64,000 bases of DNA from an uncultured Flavobacteriaceae bacterium (lineage in GTDB: Bacteria; Bacteroidota; Bacteroidia; Flavobacteriales; Flavobacteriaceae): positions 1 to 64,000 of the forward strand of contig CANLWB010000001.1 in the NCBI GenBank assembly GCA_947494695.1, read 5' to 3'. This document shows positions 28,201-35,619 of this stretch, piece after piece; position 1 is the stretch's first letter; each line of letters starts with the position of its first letter. Under the pieces are notes generated by a model. That model made no database searches. It was not told the origin of the DNA and worked only from the letters and a program-made list of their open reading frames with translations. Both the position numbers and the translations under genes were made by a program.

Positions 28201-28755
28201 ATGTACAACCCGTTCATAACTCGTACTAAACCAGTTCGAGTTACCCGATAAAAACGTGATTAGCAAAATTATGATCGGAATCGCGGCATACTTTAAATAT
28301 TTTAAGTTGTTCTTAAAATTTACAGCCAGTTTAAAAGGAATGGGATGAAGCTCATGGGACTTCTGCTCTATACTAGCCATAAGCAATTCAGATGCCTCAC
28401 TATTTTTATGGAGTTGTAAAACATTTAATAATTTATCATTAACCTCAGGGAAGTGTTGTCCGATAATTTTTGAAGCATCCTCGTAATTTATACCCTTTTG
28501 AATTTTAAATAGTTTAGCCAAAGGAATAGCAATAAACTTTATAATTAAAGCTATTACCACCGCTACAAACAACCAAAACATTATCGTTCTCGCCAGCGTG
28601 CCTAGCCACAATATGTGTTCAATGAACAACGTGAACAGAAAATATAATAAGCTAATAGCAAAGAATAAGATGGTACCCTTAAACAATTCGTTAGTGTAAT
28701 AACGTCTAATAAAAGCCTCTAACTTGTCCTGAATGTTTTTAAAATGACTATTCAT
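25273..28755 (-). CDS. DUF4175 family membrane protein with long coiled coil
   Basis: A very large envelope protein (about 1160 residues). Two membrane helices lie near the N-terminus (about 25-75) and a third at about 155-170. A beta-rich region (about 190-480) includes PPAPFQFFVVNDHLKAIENSDF. A long Lys/Glu/Gln-rich coiled coil (about 490-800) is followed by a conserved block FSFDQEALMNQFK...LYQGISSQQFAVTAANNLADFLSDVL and a low-complexity GKDGENGEKEG tract. The architecture is that of DUF4175, whose function is not established. Start taken at the second Met (MNSHFKN); the one 3 codons upstream is equally possible. It is divergent from gltX and coupled to ybeY. Confidence 0.85.
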   Translation of the reverse strand: MNSHFKNIQDKLEAFIRRYYTNELFKGTILFFAISLLYFLFTLFIEHILWLGTLARTIMFWLFVAVVIALIIKFIAIPLAKLFKIQKGINYEDASKIIGQHFPEVNDKLLNVLQLHKNSEASELLMASIEQKSHELHPIPFKLAVNFKNNLKYLKYAAIPIIILLITFLSGNSNWFSTSYERVVHYQTAYEPPAPFQFFVVNDHLKAIENSDFKLMVRTAGELTPESAQIVYNNETYFLQQTGLGEFEYVFSQLKSDITFELTANDVTSKPYNISIVEVPSLLGFEMILDYPSYTKKKDETLKSTGNAMVPEGTNVIWRLKTKATDAVHLYAKDTMTFSSGESGVFNASKRIYNNLDYSLSTSNKNLKNYENLAFSIGVVKDEYPEIDLKVEIDSMDQQSLYFYGQVSDDYGFSKLQLVYYPSDNEKNKTYERILISNSNIADFISAFPNNLNIEDGIAYDLYFQVFDNDVVNKYKAVKSHVFSYRKRTREEEIQKKLEEQSKTIKDLNKSLDKFEEQDKKLEELTKTQREKLTLNFNDKKKLESFFKRQKQQDEMMKNFNKKLKDNLEEFQKDHLKEDEFKEDLKERLKENEEQLKKDEKLLNELKKLLEKINKEDVITKKLEELAKQNKNKKRSLQQLLELTKRFYVEKKLEKLKSDLNKMAEEQDKLSKTSKKENTKKKQEALNKKFDEFSKQLEALKKESKALKKPIDIPQDKLEENDIKKEQENASEALEKKEKQDAGEKQDENGEKKEQQNQEQEQQKNEKSNESLKKAQKSQKKAAQKMKKMSQQMQSAMQGGSGEQMQEDIEMLRQILDNLVLFSFDQEALMNQFKSIEANHNKFATYLRKQSSLKEHFEHVDDSLFALSLRQPKLSEKVNKEISDVYYNIDKALGSLAENQLYQGISSQQFAVTAANNLADFLSDVLDNMQENMSMSPGQGKGGDMQLPDIIMSQEELNKQMEEGMKKSQQGKPKEQDGEKEGQKGEKKKDGKDGENGEKEGQQKQGKNGKKSQGEGEGTNEDLNGMLYQIYQQQQQLRKALEEQLKKEGKGKGGNGDQLLRKMEDIELDLLNKGFTNRTLQKMMQLKHQLLKMENATFQQGQDDKRESKTNKNNFDNTTNNQIPTAKQYFKTTEILNRQALPLQQVYKKKVQEYFKQNND

Positions 28756-28886
28756 AGCATGCAATCCTTAAGTCTTTATAAAAAGAATTTTGATCTATAA
28801 TTCAATAAGAAACAGAAATTATACTGTTAATAACTTACTAAACTACAATTTTATTTAGTACAGAGTTTATAATTAAGTGTTAATTG

Positions 28887-28894
28887 TATCTTTG
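28887..28894 (+). promoter_or_regulatory. TAnnTTTG promoter element of gltX
   Basis: TATCTTTG lies about 84 bp before the gltX ATG, with a GTTT word roughly where a -33 element is expected. Confidence 0.5.
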
Positions 28895-28977
28895 CAATCG
28901 AATTCCCAAAGCAAGTTTGGGATACCAGATTTAATAGACTCTACAAGAATAAATTAAGAATTATTTTTAATAAAAAT

Positions 28978-30492
28978 ATGACTAAAAACGTTCGTGTGCG
29001 TTTCGCACCAAGCCCAACAGGACCTTTACATATTGGTGGTGTTCGTACCGCATTATTTAACTATTTATTTGCCAAAAAACATCAGGGAACCTTTGTTTTA
29101 AGGATTGAAGACACCGATCAAACCAGATATGTAGAAGGTGCAGAGCAATACATAATAGACGCTCTTAACTGGTGTGGAATGCCTTTCGATGAGGGGCCTT
29201 CAAAAAACGAAACATTTGGTCCATATAGACAAAGCGAGCGCAAGCACTTATATAAGCAATATGCCGATAAGCTTATAGCATCCGGGAATGCTTATTATGC
29301 TTTTGATACTGCCGAAACACTCGATTTTCATAGAAAAGATCATGAAGCAAAAGGTAAAACATTTATATACAATTGGCATAATCGATTAAAGCTAAGTAAT
29401 TCGTTATCCCTTAGTGCAGATGAAGTAAAAGCCAAATTAGATGCTGGAGAAGATTATGTTATTCGTTTTAAATCACCGCAAGATGAAACACTTCACTTAA
29501 CAGATATAATTCGTGGAAATATTAAAATAGACACGAACATTTTAGATGATAAAGTACTGTTTAAAAGTGATGGGATGCCGACATACCATTTAGCGAACAT
29601 TGTAGATGATCATTTAATGGAAATCACACATGTTATTCGTGGTGAAGAATGGTTGCCCTCTTTAGCTCTTCACTATCAATTGTATAAAGCTTTAGGTTGG
29701 GAAGCTCCGGAATTTGCCCATCTACCCCTAATTTTAAAGCCAACAGGAAAAGGAAAATTAAGCAAGCGTGATGGCGATAAATTAGGATTTCCCGTATTTC
29801 CGTTGCAATGGGTAGATCCAAAGAGCAACGACCTTTCACGAGGCTATAAAGAAGATGGATATTTCTCTGAAGCTATGGTTAATTTCCTGGCCTTCTTGGG
29901 ATGGAATCCGGGAACCGAGCAAGAAATATTTAGCAAGGACGAGCTTATTGATGCTTTTGATTTAAGCCGTGTTAATAAGTCTGGTGCGCGTTTCGATCCA
30001 GATAAAATCAAGTGGTTTAATCATCATTACATGCAGAATCAAAATAATAATGATTTAGCCCAGCAGTTTAAGTCAATTCTTGATGAAAAGGTAGATGATA
30101 TCGATGTGAATTATATAGCCTTGGCTATTGGTTTAATAAAAGAACGCGCCACCTTTATATCAGACTTTTGGGATCTCGGCCATTTCTTTTTCAGGGCTCC
30201 TGAATCTTATGATGAAAAAGCCTCTAAAAAGGCCTTTAAAGAAGGTACTAAAGAATTGATGCAGGAATTGATTTCTATAATCAATGACATCGAAGATTTT
30301 TCGGTAGAGCATCTTCAAACTAAAATTAAAGGTTGGATTACAAGCAATGACATTGGTTTTGGTAAAGTTATGATGCCCTTACGTTTAGCTTTGGTTGGTG
30401 CTTTACAAGGCCCCGATGTTTTCGATATTATGTTTATGATTGGAGCAAAAGAAAGTATAAAACGTATAGAAGCTGTTATAGCTACTTTATAA
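28978..30492 (+). CDS. gltX: Glutamate--tRNA ligase
   Basis: A 504-residue class I aminoacyl-tRNA synthetase charging tRNA-Glu. The HIGH motif is PSPTGPLHIGG (about 12-22), the KMSKS-like motif is KLSKRDG (about 260-266), and LRIEDTDQTR and VIRGEEWLPS are family signatures. The C-terminal helical anticodon-binding part (about 330-504) is complete. A strong terminator follows directly, so the gene is monocistronic. Confidence 0.97.
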   Translation: MTKNVRVRFAPSPTGPLHIGGVRTALFNYLFAKKHQGTFVLRIEDTDQTRYVEGAEQYIIDALNWCGMPFDEGPSKNETFGPYRQSERKHLYKQYADKLIASGNAYYAFDTAETLDFHRKDHEAKGKTFIYNWHNRLKLSNSLSLSADEVKAKLDAGEDYVIRFKSPQDETLHLTDIIRGNIKIDTNILDDKVLFKSDGMPTYHLANIVDDHLMEITHVIRGEEWLPSLALHYQLYKALGWEAPEFAHLPLILKPTGKGKLSKRDGDKLGFPVFPLQWVDPKSNDLSRGYKEDGYFSEAMVNFLAFLGWNPGTEQEIFSKDELIDAFDLSRVNKSGARFDPDKIKWFNHHYMQNQNNNDLAQQFKSILDEKVDDIDVNYIALAIGLIKERATFISDFWDLGHFFFRAPESYDEKASKKAFKEGTKELMQELISIINDIEDFSVEHLQTKIKGWITSNDIGFGKVMMPLRLALVGALQGPDVFDIMFMIGAKESIKRIEAVIATL

Positions 30493-30506
30493 GTTTTTAT
30501 AAAAGT

Positions 30507-30550
30507 AAAAGCGGCTGAACTCCTGGTTAAAGGAATTCAGCCGCTTTTTT
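30507..30550 (+). terminator. Rho-independent terminator of gltX
   Basis: AAAAGCGGCTGAA pairs with TTCAGCCGCTTTT over a 15-nt loop and ends in a T run, 15 bp after the stop. Confidence 0.93.
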
Positions 30551-30552
30551 AT

Positions 30553-30702
30553 ATGTCAATAAAATGTAAGGTCTTTATTTCTATAAACCTCGAATCTAAT
30601 CATGAAGTTCCAAGAGGAAATAGATACGCTTGTTTAGACGGTGTATTAGAGCTAAAAAAAGGATATAAAAAAAGAGCAAAAGGAAATTATAGCCAGATAT
30701 AA
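30553..30702 (+). CDS. Possible 49-residue basic protein or gene remnant
   Basis: An ATG frame immediately after the gltX terminator, starting MSIKCKVF and ending in a basic tail (LKKGYKKRAKGNYSQI). The middle, SNHEVPRGNRYACLDG, looks more like coding than random sequence. There is no ribosome-binding or promoter signal, so it may be the end of a lost gene. Confidence 0.25.
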   Translation: MSIKCKVFISINLESNHEVPRGNRYACLDGVLELKKGYKKRAKGNYSQI

Positions 30703-30808
30703 TAACATATAGCCTACATAGCTCTATGGTGAACCTAAATCTTTCAAGTTCTTACCTAGTATTTATCACATGTAAACCAGAGCTATTTCTTAAAAAACAA
30801 TGAACACA

Positions 30809-31480
30809 TTATAAAAAAACGATAGCACCCAAAACCAGCGTGCTTTGATGTCCTTTAAACTTACTGTTTCCGCCGGTGGTGTCCAGGTTTTCTTTTTCCA
30901 GTGTTTTAAAAATATTGGTGACACCATATAAATACTGAGCCCTAAGTTTTAACCGTTTTATCCCCACAGATGCGCCAATAGAGCCATTTATATTAAATCT
31001 GGAGATCTTTGTAATCTGTTCTGCTATTAAATTGATATAGTTATTTATAAAATAACCTTCTTGATCTTTATTTTTGAATTCTAAGTTACTGTTATATTGA
31101 AGTACCGGTCCTAAATCGATGGTAACATGATTTGGAATCACCTTGATATGGCCCAATAACGCTAACTGAACAGTAAGTAATTTATAGGCAATAAAAGTCT
31201 CTTCTGTACTGTTTATAGATGATCTACCCGAAATGTCTAAAGCATTTTCCGAGAGTTGCATACCAAAGCTTACATTGTAGAACTTATGAGGCATATGGGC
31301 CATTGTGGACAGGCTTCCCATAAAACCATGTCCCTTTTTTGTAATAAAATTGTTAGTATGTATATCGAATTGAGAAATACCACCTGAAATTCCCAGCTGA
31401 TTATAAATTCTAATTTGAGCATTTATAACTATAACAAAACAGATAAAGAAGACGACTAACAAAATAGGTTGTCTTTTCAT
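30809..31480 (-). CDS. Putative outer-membrane beta-barrel protein
   Basis: A 223-residue protein with a signal peptide (about 1-21, ends VINAQ). Amphipathic beta strands rich in Gly and aromatics follow, such as NQLGISGGISQFDIHTN, YNVSFGMQLSENAL and LKLRAQYLYGVTNIF, with a terminal strand STLVLGAIVFL. This is the pattern of the PorT-like/beta-barrel-2 proteins of Bacteroidota. The function is unknown. A TAnnTTTG element 24 bp upstream drives it, divergent from the band-7 gene. Confidence 0.6.
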   Translation of the reverse strand: MKRQPILLVVFFICFVIVINAQIRIYNQLGISGGISQFDIHTNNFITKKGHGFMGSLSTMAHMPHKFYNVSFGMQLSENALDISGRSSINSTEETFIAYKLLTVQLALLGHIKVIPNHVTIDLGPVLQYNSNLEFKNKDQEGYFINNYINLIAEQITKISRFNINGSIGASVGIKRLKLRAQYLYGVTNIFKTLEKENLDTTGGNSKFKGHQSTLVLGAIVFL

Positions 31481-31503
31481 ATCATTTTTAATGGGTTAGC
31501 ACA

Positions 31504-31511
31504 CAAATATA
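31504..31511 (-). promoter_or_regulatory. TAnnTTTG promoter element of the beta-barrel gene
   Basis: Minus-strand TATATTTG, 24 bp before the ATG at 31480. Confidence 0.5.
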
Positions 31512-31558
31512 ACGTAAATTAGTAATTCGATATTTTTTAACTTTTAACAGACATTATT

Positions 31559-32485
31559 ATGAACTATTTTATCATTCCCGCAATTGTCTTTGGGTTTATA
31601 ATTTTAATCTCCGCATTTTTCATTGTAAAGCAGCAAACAGCTGTCATTATTGAACGATTTGGTAAATTTCAAAGCATTCGTCACTCAGGCTTACAATTAA
31701 AAATACCCATAGTAGACCGTATTTCTGGTCGTCTAAGCTTAAAGATTCAGCAATTGGACGTTATTATTGAAACAAAGACTTTAGATGATGTGTTTGTACG
31801 TCTCAAAGTTTCGGTGCAATATAAAGTAATTCGCGATAAAGTCTATGATGCATTTTATAAACTGGACTACCCGCATGATCAGATTACATCCTACGTATTT
31901 GATGTTGTTCGGGCCGAAGTACCAAAGATGAAACTGGATGATGTATTTGTTAAAAAAGATGATATTGCTATTGCTGTTAAAGCAGAATTAAATGACGCTA
32001 TGATTGAGTATGGTTACGATATTATAAAGACACTTGTCACCGATATTGACCCCGATTCTCAGGTAAAAGAAGCCATGAATAGAATTAATGCGTCCGAGCG
32101 CGAAAAAATTGCAGCACAATTTGAGGGAGATGCACAGCGTATTCTAATAGTAGAAAAAGCAAAGGCAGAAGCTGAAAGTAAGCGTTTACAAGGGCAAGGT
32201 ATTGCAGATCAACGTCGTGAAATTGCGCGAGGTTTAGAAGAGTCTGTAGAAGTATTAAACCGTGTCGGCATTAATAGCCAGGAAGCCTCGGCATTAATCG
32301 TTGTTACCCAGCATTATGATACACTACAATCTTTAGGAGAAGAAACAAACAGTAACTTAATATTGCTGCCCAATACGCCTCAGGCAGGAAGTAATATGCT
32401 AAACGATATGGTTGCTAGTTTTACAGCCAGTAATCAAATAGGTGAAGCTATGAAGAATGCTAAAAACAATCCGAAAAAGGATTAG
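31559..32485 (+). CDS. SPFH/band-7 (stomatin-like) membrane protein
   Basis: A 308-residue protein with one N-terminal membrane segment (about 5-24) and a band-7 domain (about 25-200: QQTAVIIERFGKFQSIRHSGLQLKIP, IETKTLDDVFVRLKVSVQYKV, LVTDIDPDSQVKEAMN). A charged helical part follows (EREKIAAQFEGDAQRILIVEKAKAEAESKRLQGQG). It is close to the QmcA/HIR type. Such proteins form ring-like scaffolds in the inner membrane and often interact with proteases. The gene is followed by a terminator and seems to be alone. Confidence 0.9.
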   Translation: MNYFIIPAIVFGFIILISAFFIVKQQTAVIIERFGKFQSIRHSGLQLKIPIVDRISGRLSLKIQQLDVIIETKTLDDVFVRLKVSVQYKVIRDKVYDAFYKLDYPHDQITSYVFDVVRAEVPKMKLDDVFVKKDDIAIAVKAELNDAMIEYGYDIIKTLVTDIDPDSQVKEAMNRINASEREKIAAQFEGDAQRILIVEKAKAEAESKRLQGQGIADQRREIARGLEESVEVLNRVGINSQEASALIVVTQHYDTLQSLGEETNSNLILLPNTPQAGSNMLNDMVASFTASNQIGEAMKNAKNNPKKD

Positions 32486-32512
32486 AACGAATAAAATAAT
32501 TCTAAATATTTA

Positions 32513-32546
32513 TGAATGCTACCTCGCTTTTGTGGTAGCATTTTTT
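32513..32546 (+). terminator. Rho-independent terminator of the band-7 gene
   Basis: AATGCTACC pairs with GGTAGCATT over a 10-nt loop, then T6. It lies about 28 bp after the stop. Confidence 0.88.
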
Positions 32547-32760
32547 GCTAAAAATAATCTTCTGAGTATATCCCGTAACAGACTTCGCTTAGTACAGGAG
32601 TTCGAAATATAGCTTTCCTGTTTTATAAGGCCGAGACATGAATTTCAATGTTATTAAAATTAAAAGAAAGAGACAATTATAACCCTTCGATCTCGATGCT
32701 ATCTGGACCACCTCCCTTTAAAAAACTAATGCGTGTATACATATCTTGAACTATGGCTTT

Positions 32761-32788
32761 GTCATTCCTGCGAAGGCAAGAATCCGCT
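32761..32788 (+). repeat. Dispersed 28-bp element, copy 1
   Basis: GTCATTCCTGCGAAGGCA followed by AGAATCCGCT. The word is near-palindromic. It is inverted at 32885-32913 and recurs at 33785-33812. Such words are common between genes in flavobacterial genomes. Confidence 0.7.
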
Positions 32789-32884
32789 ATTGAGTAAATT
32801 AAGCTTAATTATAATCTGTCGTAAGAATGGTTAAAGTATTAAAGCTATATAGTGCACTTTTTATGTAAGATGCATTATAGATAC

Positions 32885-32913
32885 GAGTGGATTCCTGCCT
32901 TCGCAGGAATGAC
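32885..32913 (-). repeat. Dispersed 28-bp element, copy 2 (inverted)
   Basis: Reverse orientation of copy 1 (GGATTCCTGCCTTCGCAGG core). With copy 1 it could form a long hairpin of about 150 bp. Confidence 0.7.
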
Positions 32914-32988
32914 AAACAGCAGTTTTTTTATAGGGAGGAGCTAGTTTAGTTGAGTCATTAACTTGAAGTCTTAGAAGATTCACGTTAA

Positions 32989-33498
32989 CTACGACTTTTT
33001 AAGTTCTGGGTCTTTGTTCTTTTTTTCTTCCTTGTCCTCAGTATTTTTCTTTTCCAAACTACCAGGAAAAGTCAACGACGTACTGGCGAATGTTGTTCCA
33101 AAATTCACGTTGGCATAATATACCTGATTCACAGCATCTCTCACCTGGTGCTCAGATAACTCTTTTAACGGATGAATGAAGACAGACCACAGAACACCAT
33201 CTGAAACGGCATATTTAACATCTAATGCGGTATGAAAATTGGCAACCAGGGCGGCTTTAATTAGCTCATCACTTAACGTATTAGAATCGGTAATAGGAGA
33301 AATGATTCGCATTCTGTTATGATTCGTATCTGTTAAGGACATTATAGGAATTTCGTTAACCAAAAATTGCCAGGCTCCACTTGTTCCTTGAACAGACTCA
33401 CCTACCGAGGAATAAATCTCATGTAATTTCTCGTTGGTCATATCTTGAGAAAAATTATAGAAAGGAACGATCAATAAGATAAGAAGCCATTTTTTCAT
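32989..33498 (-). CDS. Exported protein of unknown function, YbjN-like (tentative)
   Basis: A 169-residue protein with a signal peptide (about 1-18, ends YNFSQ), a compact domain (about 20-145: GAWQFLVNEIPIMSLTDTNHNRMRIISPI and ALVANFHTALDVKYAVSDGVLWSVFIHPL) and a charged Lys/Glu tail. The mix of strands and the LSxxQVRDAVNQVYYANVNFG stretch recall YbjN/type III chaperone-like folds, but this is an impression only. No partner gene is adjacent. Confidence 0.6.
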   Translation of the reverse strand: MKKWLLILLIVPFYNFSQDMTNEKLHEIYSSVGESVQGTSGAWQFLVNEIPIMSLTDTNHNRMRIISPITDSNTLSDELIKAALVANFHTALDVKYAVSDGVLWSVFIHPLKELSEHQVRDAVNQVYYANVNFGTTFASTSLTFPGSLEKKNTEDKEEKKNKDPELKKS

Positions 33499-33825
33499 AA
33501 GAGTGTTGTTTATATTATAAGTCGAAAATATAAAGAAATCCTTAAATATTTTGATTTCACATCAATAATAAACAGGTTTATTTTCAAATAAATATTTAGA
33601 AGTTGTTCGTACTAAGCCACAAATACACAAATCGAAACAACCTGTTTTCCGAAAAAAATGCGATAGACAGGAATGCCTCATTCGCGTCTCACTTTTTTAA
33701 CTAGGACACCTTACTCATTTATTTTTTTGGGTACATCATAAGTTTAATAATACAGAAACTTCAATATAGAACCTCAGAACACTTGTCATTCCAGTGAAGG
33801 CAAGAATCCACTAAAGTGGTATGGT
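33499..33825. other. Intergenic region with one dispersed element
   Basis: 327 bp. It holds the third copy of the 28-bp element near its right end; no gene or clear terminator was seen. Confidence 0.5.
33785..33812 (+). repeat. Dispersed 28-bp element, copy 3
   Basis: GTCATTCCAGTGAAGGCA followed by AGAATCCACT. Same layout as the copies at 32761 and 32885, with two or three changes. Confidence 0.65.
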
Positions 33826-34986
33826 TTATTCTTTAAATGGAGACCTTTCTTTCCAGTCTTGTTTCGGATTCATTAAACCAAAGACCTCTCGAAGAATAAA
33901 ATTTATAAAGCTATTAGTATGCTTCATATAAACAGTCATGGCTTCGGGTTTGGCTCCAACCGAGCTTTTAATTTCCATAGCTGTTCTGGCATAAACTATT
34001 GCAGAAAAGTTATAATCGATACCATATTTAACCATGTCATAAAGCATGTTTAGATACAATTGATTTTCGTACTGGTGTTTGCTATCGTAACCTAAAAAAT
34101 AAGTTTCTAAATGCGGTCTGTTTAATATGAGCGTGAAGAAACCAATAAGCACATTATTTAGATAATATCCAAAAACCACGAAGTCATCTTTCAACTCAGA
34201 TTTCAAGCTATAAAAGTGATTTTCAGGTAAAATAAATGTATTGAATCGAGCATTATTAGAAACATTTAAATAGAATTGGTGAAGTTTTTTGGAATGATGT
34301 CTAATATTATCAAGATTCAGTTCTCGACATTCAATCGTTCCTAACTTCTTTTTTGCCCGCTTATATCGTCTGCGGTACTTTTTGTTTAAAGAAGCTGTGT
34401 AATGTTCCATATTGCACCATTCAGGACGTTTTCTCATAATCATATTAGGCTGCACGGAAACCTTATATAGTCTATGAGCATTAAAAAAATGACTGTCCTG
34501 ATGTATAGCATCATCAAGAAAATAATCCTTAAACATTAGGGCTCGAATGGTCTTACCCTGTCGTTTTTTAATATCTTGAGCAATGGTATTTAGTGCTGCG
34601 AATATGCTTTCTAAATAACCAGACGACGATATGTCCTTTTCGTTATAGAAAACACCGTGTTGTCCAGTATGGGTTAAATTTCCAACAACCAATATGTTTC
34701 CTTTTAAAATTTTAGAAACAAGATTTTTAAAAAAATCTTTAACACAAGAGACTTTGCTTTTCCTAAACATGTCCTTTAGATAGAGTTGTACACGCTGAAT
34801 AACAGCCACACCAACCAAAAGCTCATTTCTAAAAACACCAACATAGTAGAGTTGGATATTACTTGGGACAGCCGCTTCCAAAGCCCTCAAATAATGCGTT
34901 TGTAAAAAGAGATCGTGTGGTACAAAAGGGTCCCAATCTACTGGGAGTTCTTTTGCAGAATAATAAATGTGAAATGTATAATCCAA
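33826..34986 (-). CDS. FemAB/GNAT-like acyltransferase-type protein
   Basis: A 386-residue cytosolic protein. The N-terminal half has WDPFVPHDLFLQTHYLRALEAA, and a basic block KKYRRRYKRAKKKLG lies near residues 203-217. The C-terminal half has the GNAT-like strands FVVFGYYLNNVLIGFFTLILN and YFLGYDSKHQYENQLYLNMLYDM. The layout is that of the FemAB-like/DUF482 group linked to peptidoglycan or lipid modification. The substrate is unknown. It is about 70 bp downstream of a DUF1761 gene, with a terminator between. Confidence 0.65.
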   Translation of the reverse strand: MDYTFHIYYSAKELPVDWDPFVPHDLFLQTHYLRALEAAVPSNIQLYYVGVFRNELLVGVAVIQRVQLYLKDMFRKSKVSCVKDFFKNLVSKILKGNILVVGNLTHTGQHGVFYNEKDISSSGYLESIFAALNTIAQDIKKRQGKTIRALMFKDYFLDDAIHQDSHFFNAHRLYKVSVQPNMIMRKRPEWCNMEHYTASLNKKYRRRYKRAKKKLGTIECRELNLDNIRHHSKKLHQFYLNVSNNARFNTFILPENHFYSLKSELKDDFVVFGYYLNNVLIGFFTLILNRPHLETYFLGYDSKHQYENQLYLNMLYDMVKYGIDYNFSAIVYARTAMEIKSSVGAKPEAMTVYMKHTNSFINFILREVFGLMNPKQDWKERSPFKE

Positions 34987-34992
34987 GAGAAA

Positions 34993-35029
34993 AATAAAAA
35001 AGACCGAAAACTACAATTCTCAGTCTTTA
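34993..35029 (-). terminator. Rho-independent terminator of the DUF1761 gene
   Basis: On the minus strand AAAGACTGA pairs with TCGGTCTTT (one G-T pair), followed by T residues, about 27 bp after the stop. Confidence 0.75.
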
Positions 35030-35054
35030 AATATGTTAAAACTTTACAAAATAA

Positions 35055-35540
35055 TTATGTCCAGCTACCAATAATGCCACCCATAACGGTTAGTGTTACA
35101 ATCCAGTATCCACTGTTAATAAAAATGTACTTAGCACTTTTACGTTCAAATAAAGCGTTTGTACCAAGAATTGGAAGGGCAATTAGTACGCCCGTTATAA
35201 ACCCATGAAATGCACCATGTTTAAATGTTCTATAAATAGTTCCATAATCATTCATCATGGCGTCAAAAGATGGTAAAGCCGTAGAAGGATCCCCATTAAT
35301 CAAACTAAAAAGTCCCATCTGGTGAATAACGATACCAGGAAGAGCGGTAGCCAACAGAAAAGCAAAGAATAAAGCTAAACCAAAGATTTTAGCCATATTT
35401 CCACCTTTTATTTGCTCGTCGGTCATGCCTGCAGCTTGCATCCATGCGTTGCCAAATACCTTTGGGTTATACCAAATAAACCCAACGACCAATGCCGAAA
35501 CCGCAGCAACAATAATTGCTGGAAAGTTTAATAAATCCAT
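35055..35540 (-). CDS. DUF1761 family membrane protein
   Basis: A 161-residue inner-membrane protein with four hydrophobic segments. Its signature FPAIIVAAVSALVVGFIWYNPKVFGNAWM...GMTDEQIKGGNMAKIFGLALF matches DUF1761 throughout. The second half has FKHGAFHGFITGVLIALPILGTNALFE and a final YWIVTLTVMGGIIGSW helix. The function of the family is unknown. It lies downstream of glnS on the same strand, 80 bp away. Confidence 0.85.
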   Translation of the reverse strand: MDLLNFPAIIVAAVSALVVGFIWYNPKVFGNAWMQAAGMTDEQIKGGNMAKIFGLALFFAFLLATALPGIVIHQMGLFSLINGDPSTALPSFDAMMNDYGTIYRTFKHGAFHGFITGVLIALPILGTNALFERKSAKYIFINSGYWIVTLTVMGGIIGSWT

Positions 35541-35619
35541 AATAGTGTTAGTTATAGTTAATTACATAAATATATGTAAAATAATAACATAGCCATTATT
35601 TTTTAAACGATTATGATTT

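Larger units (their letters stand above)
30493..30808. other. Intergenic region after gltX
   Basis: 316 bp. It holds the gltX terminator and a possible 49-codon frame (30553-30702); nothing else was recognised. Confidence 0.5.
32486..32988. other. Intergenic region with inverted repeat copies
   Basis: About 500 bp. It contains the band-7 terminator and two oppositely oriented copies of a 28-bp intergenic word (32761-32788 and 32885-32913). No gene was seen. Confidence 0.6.
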
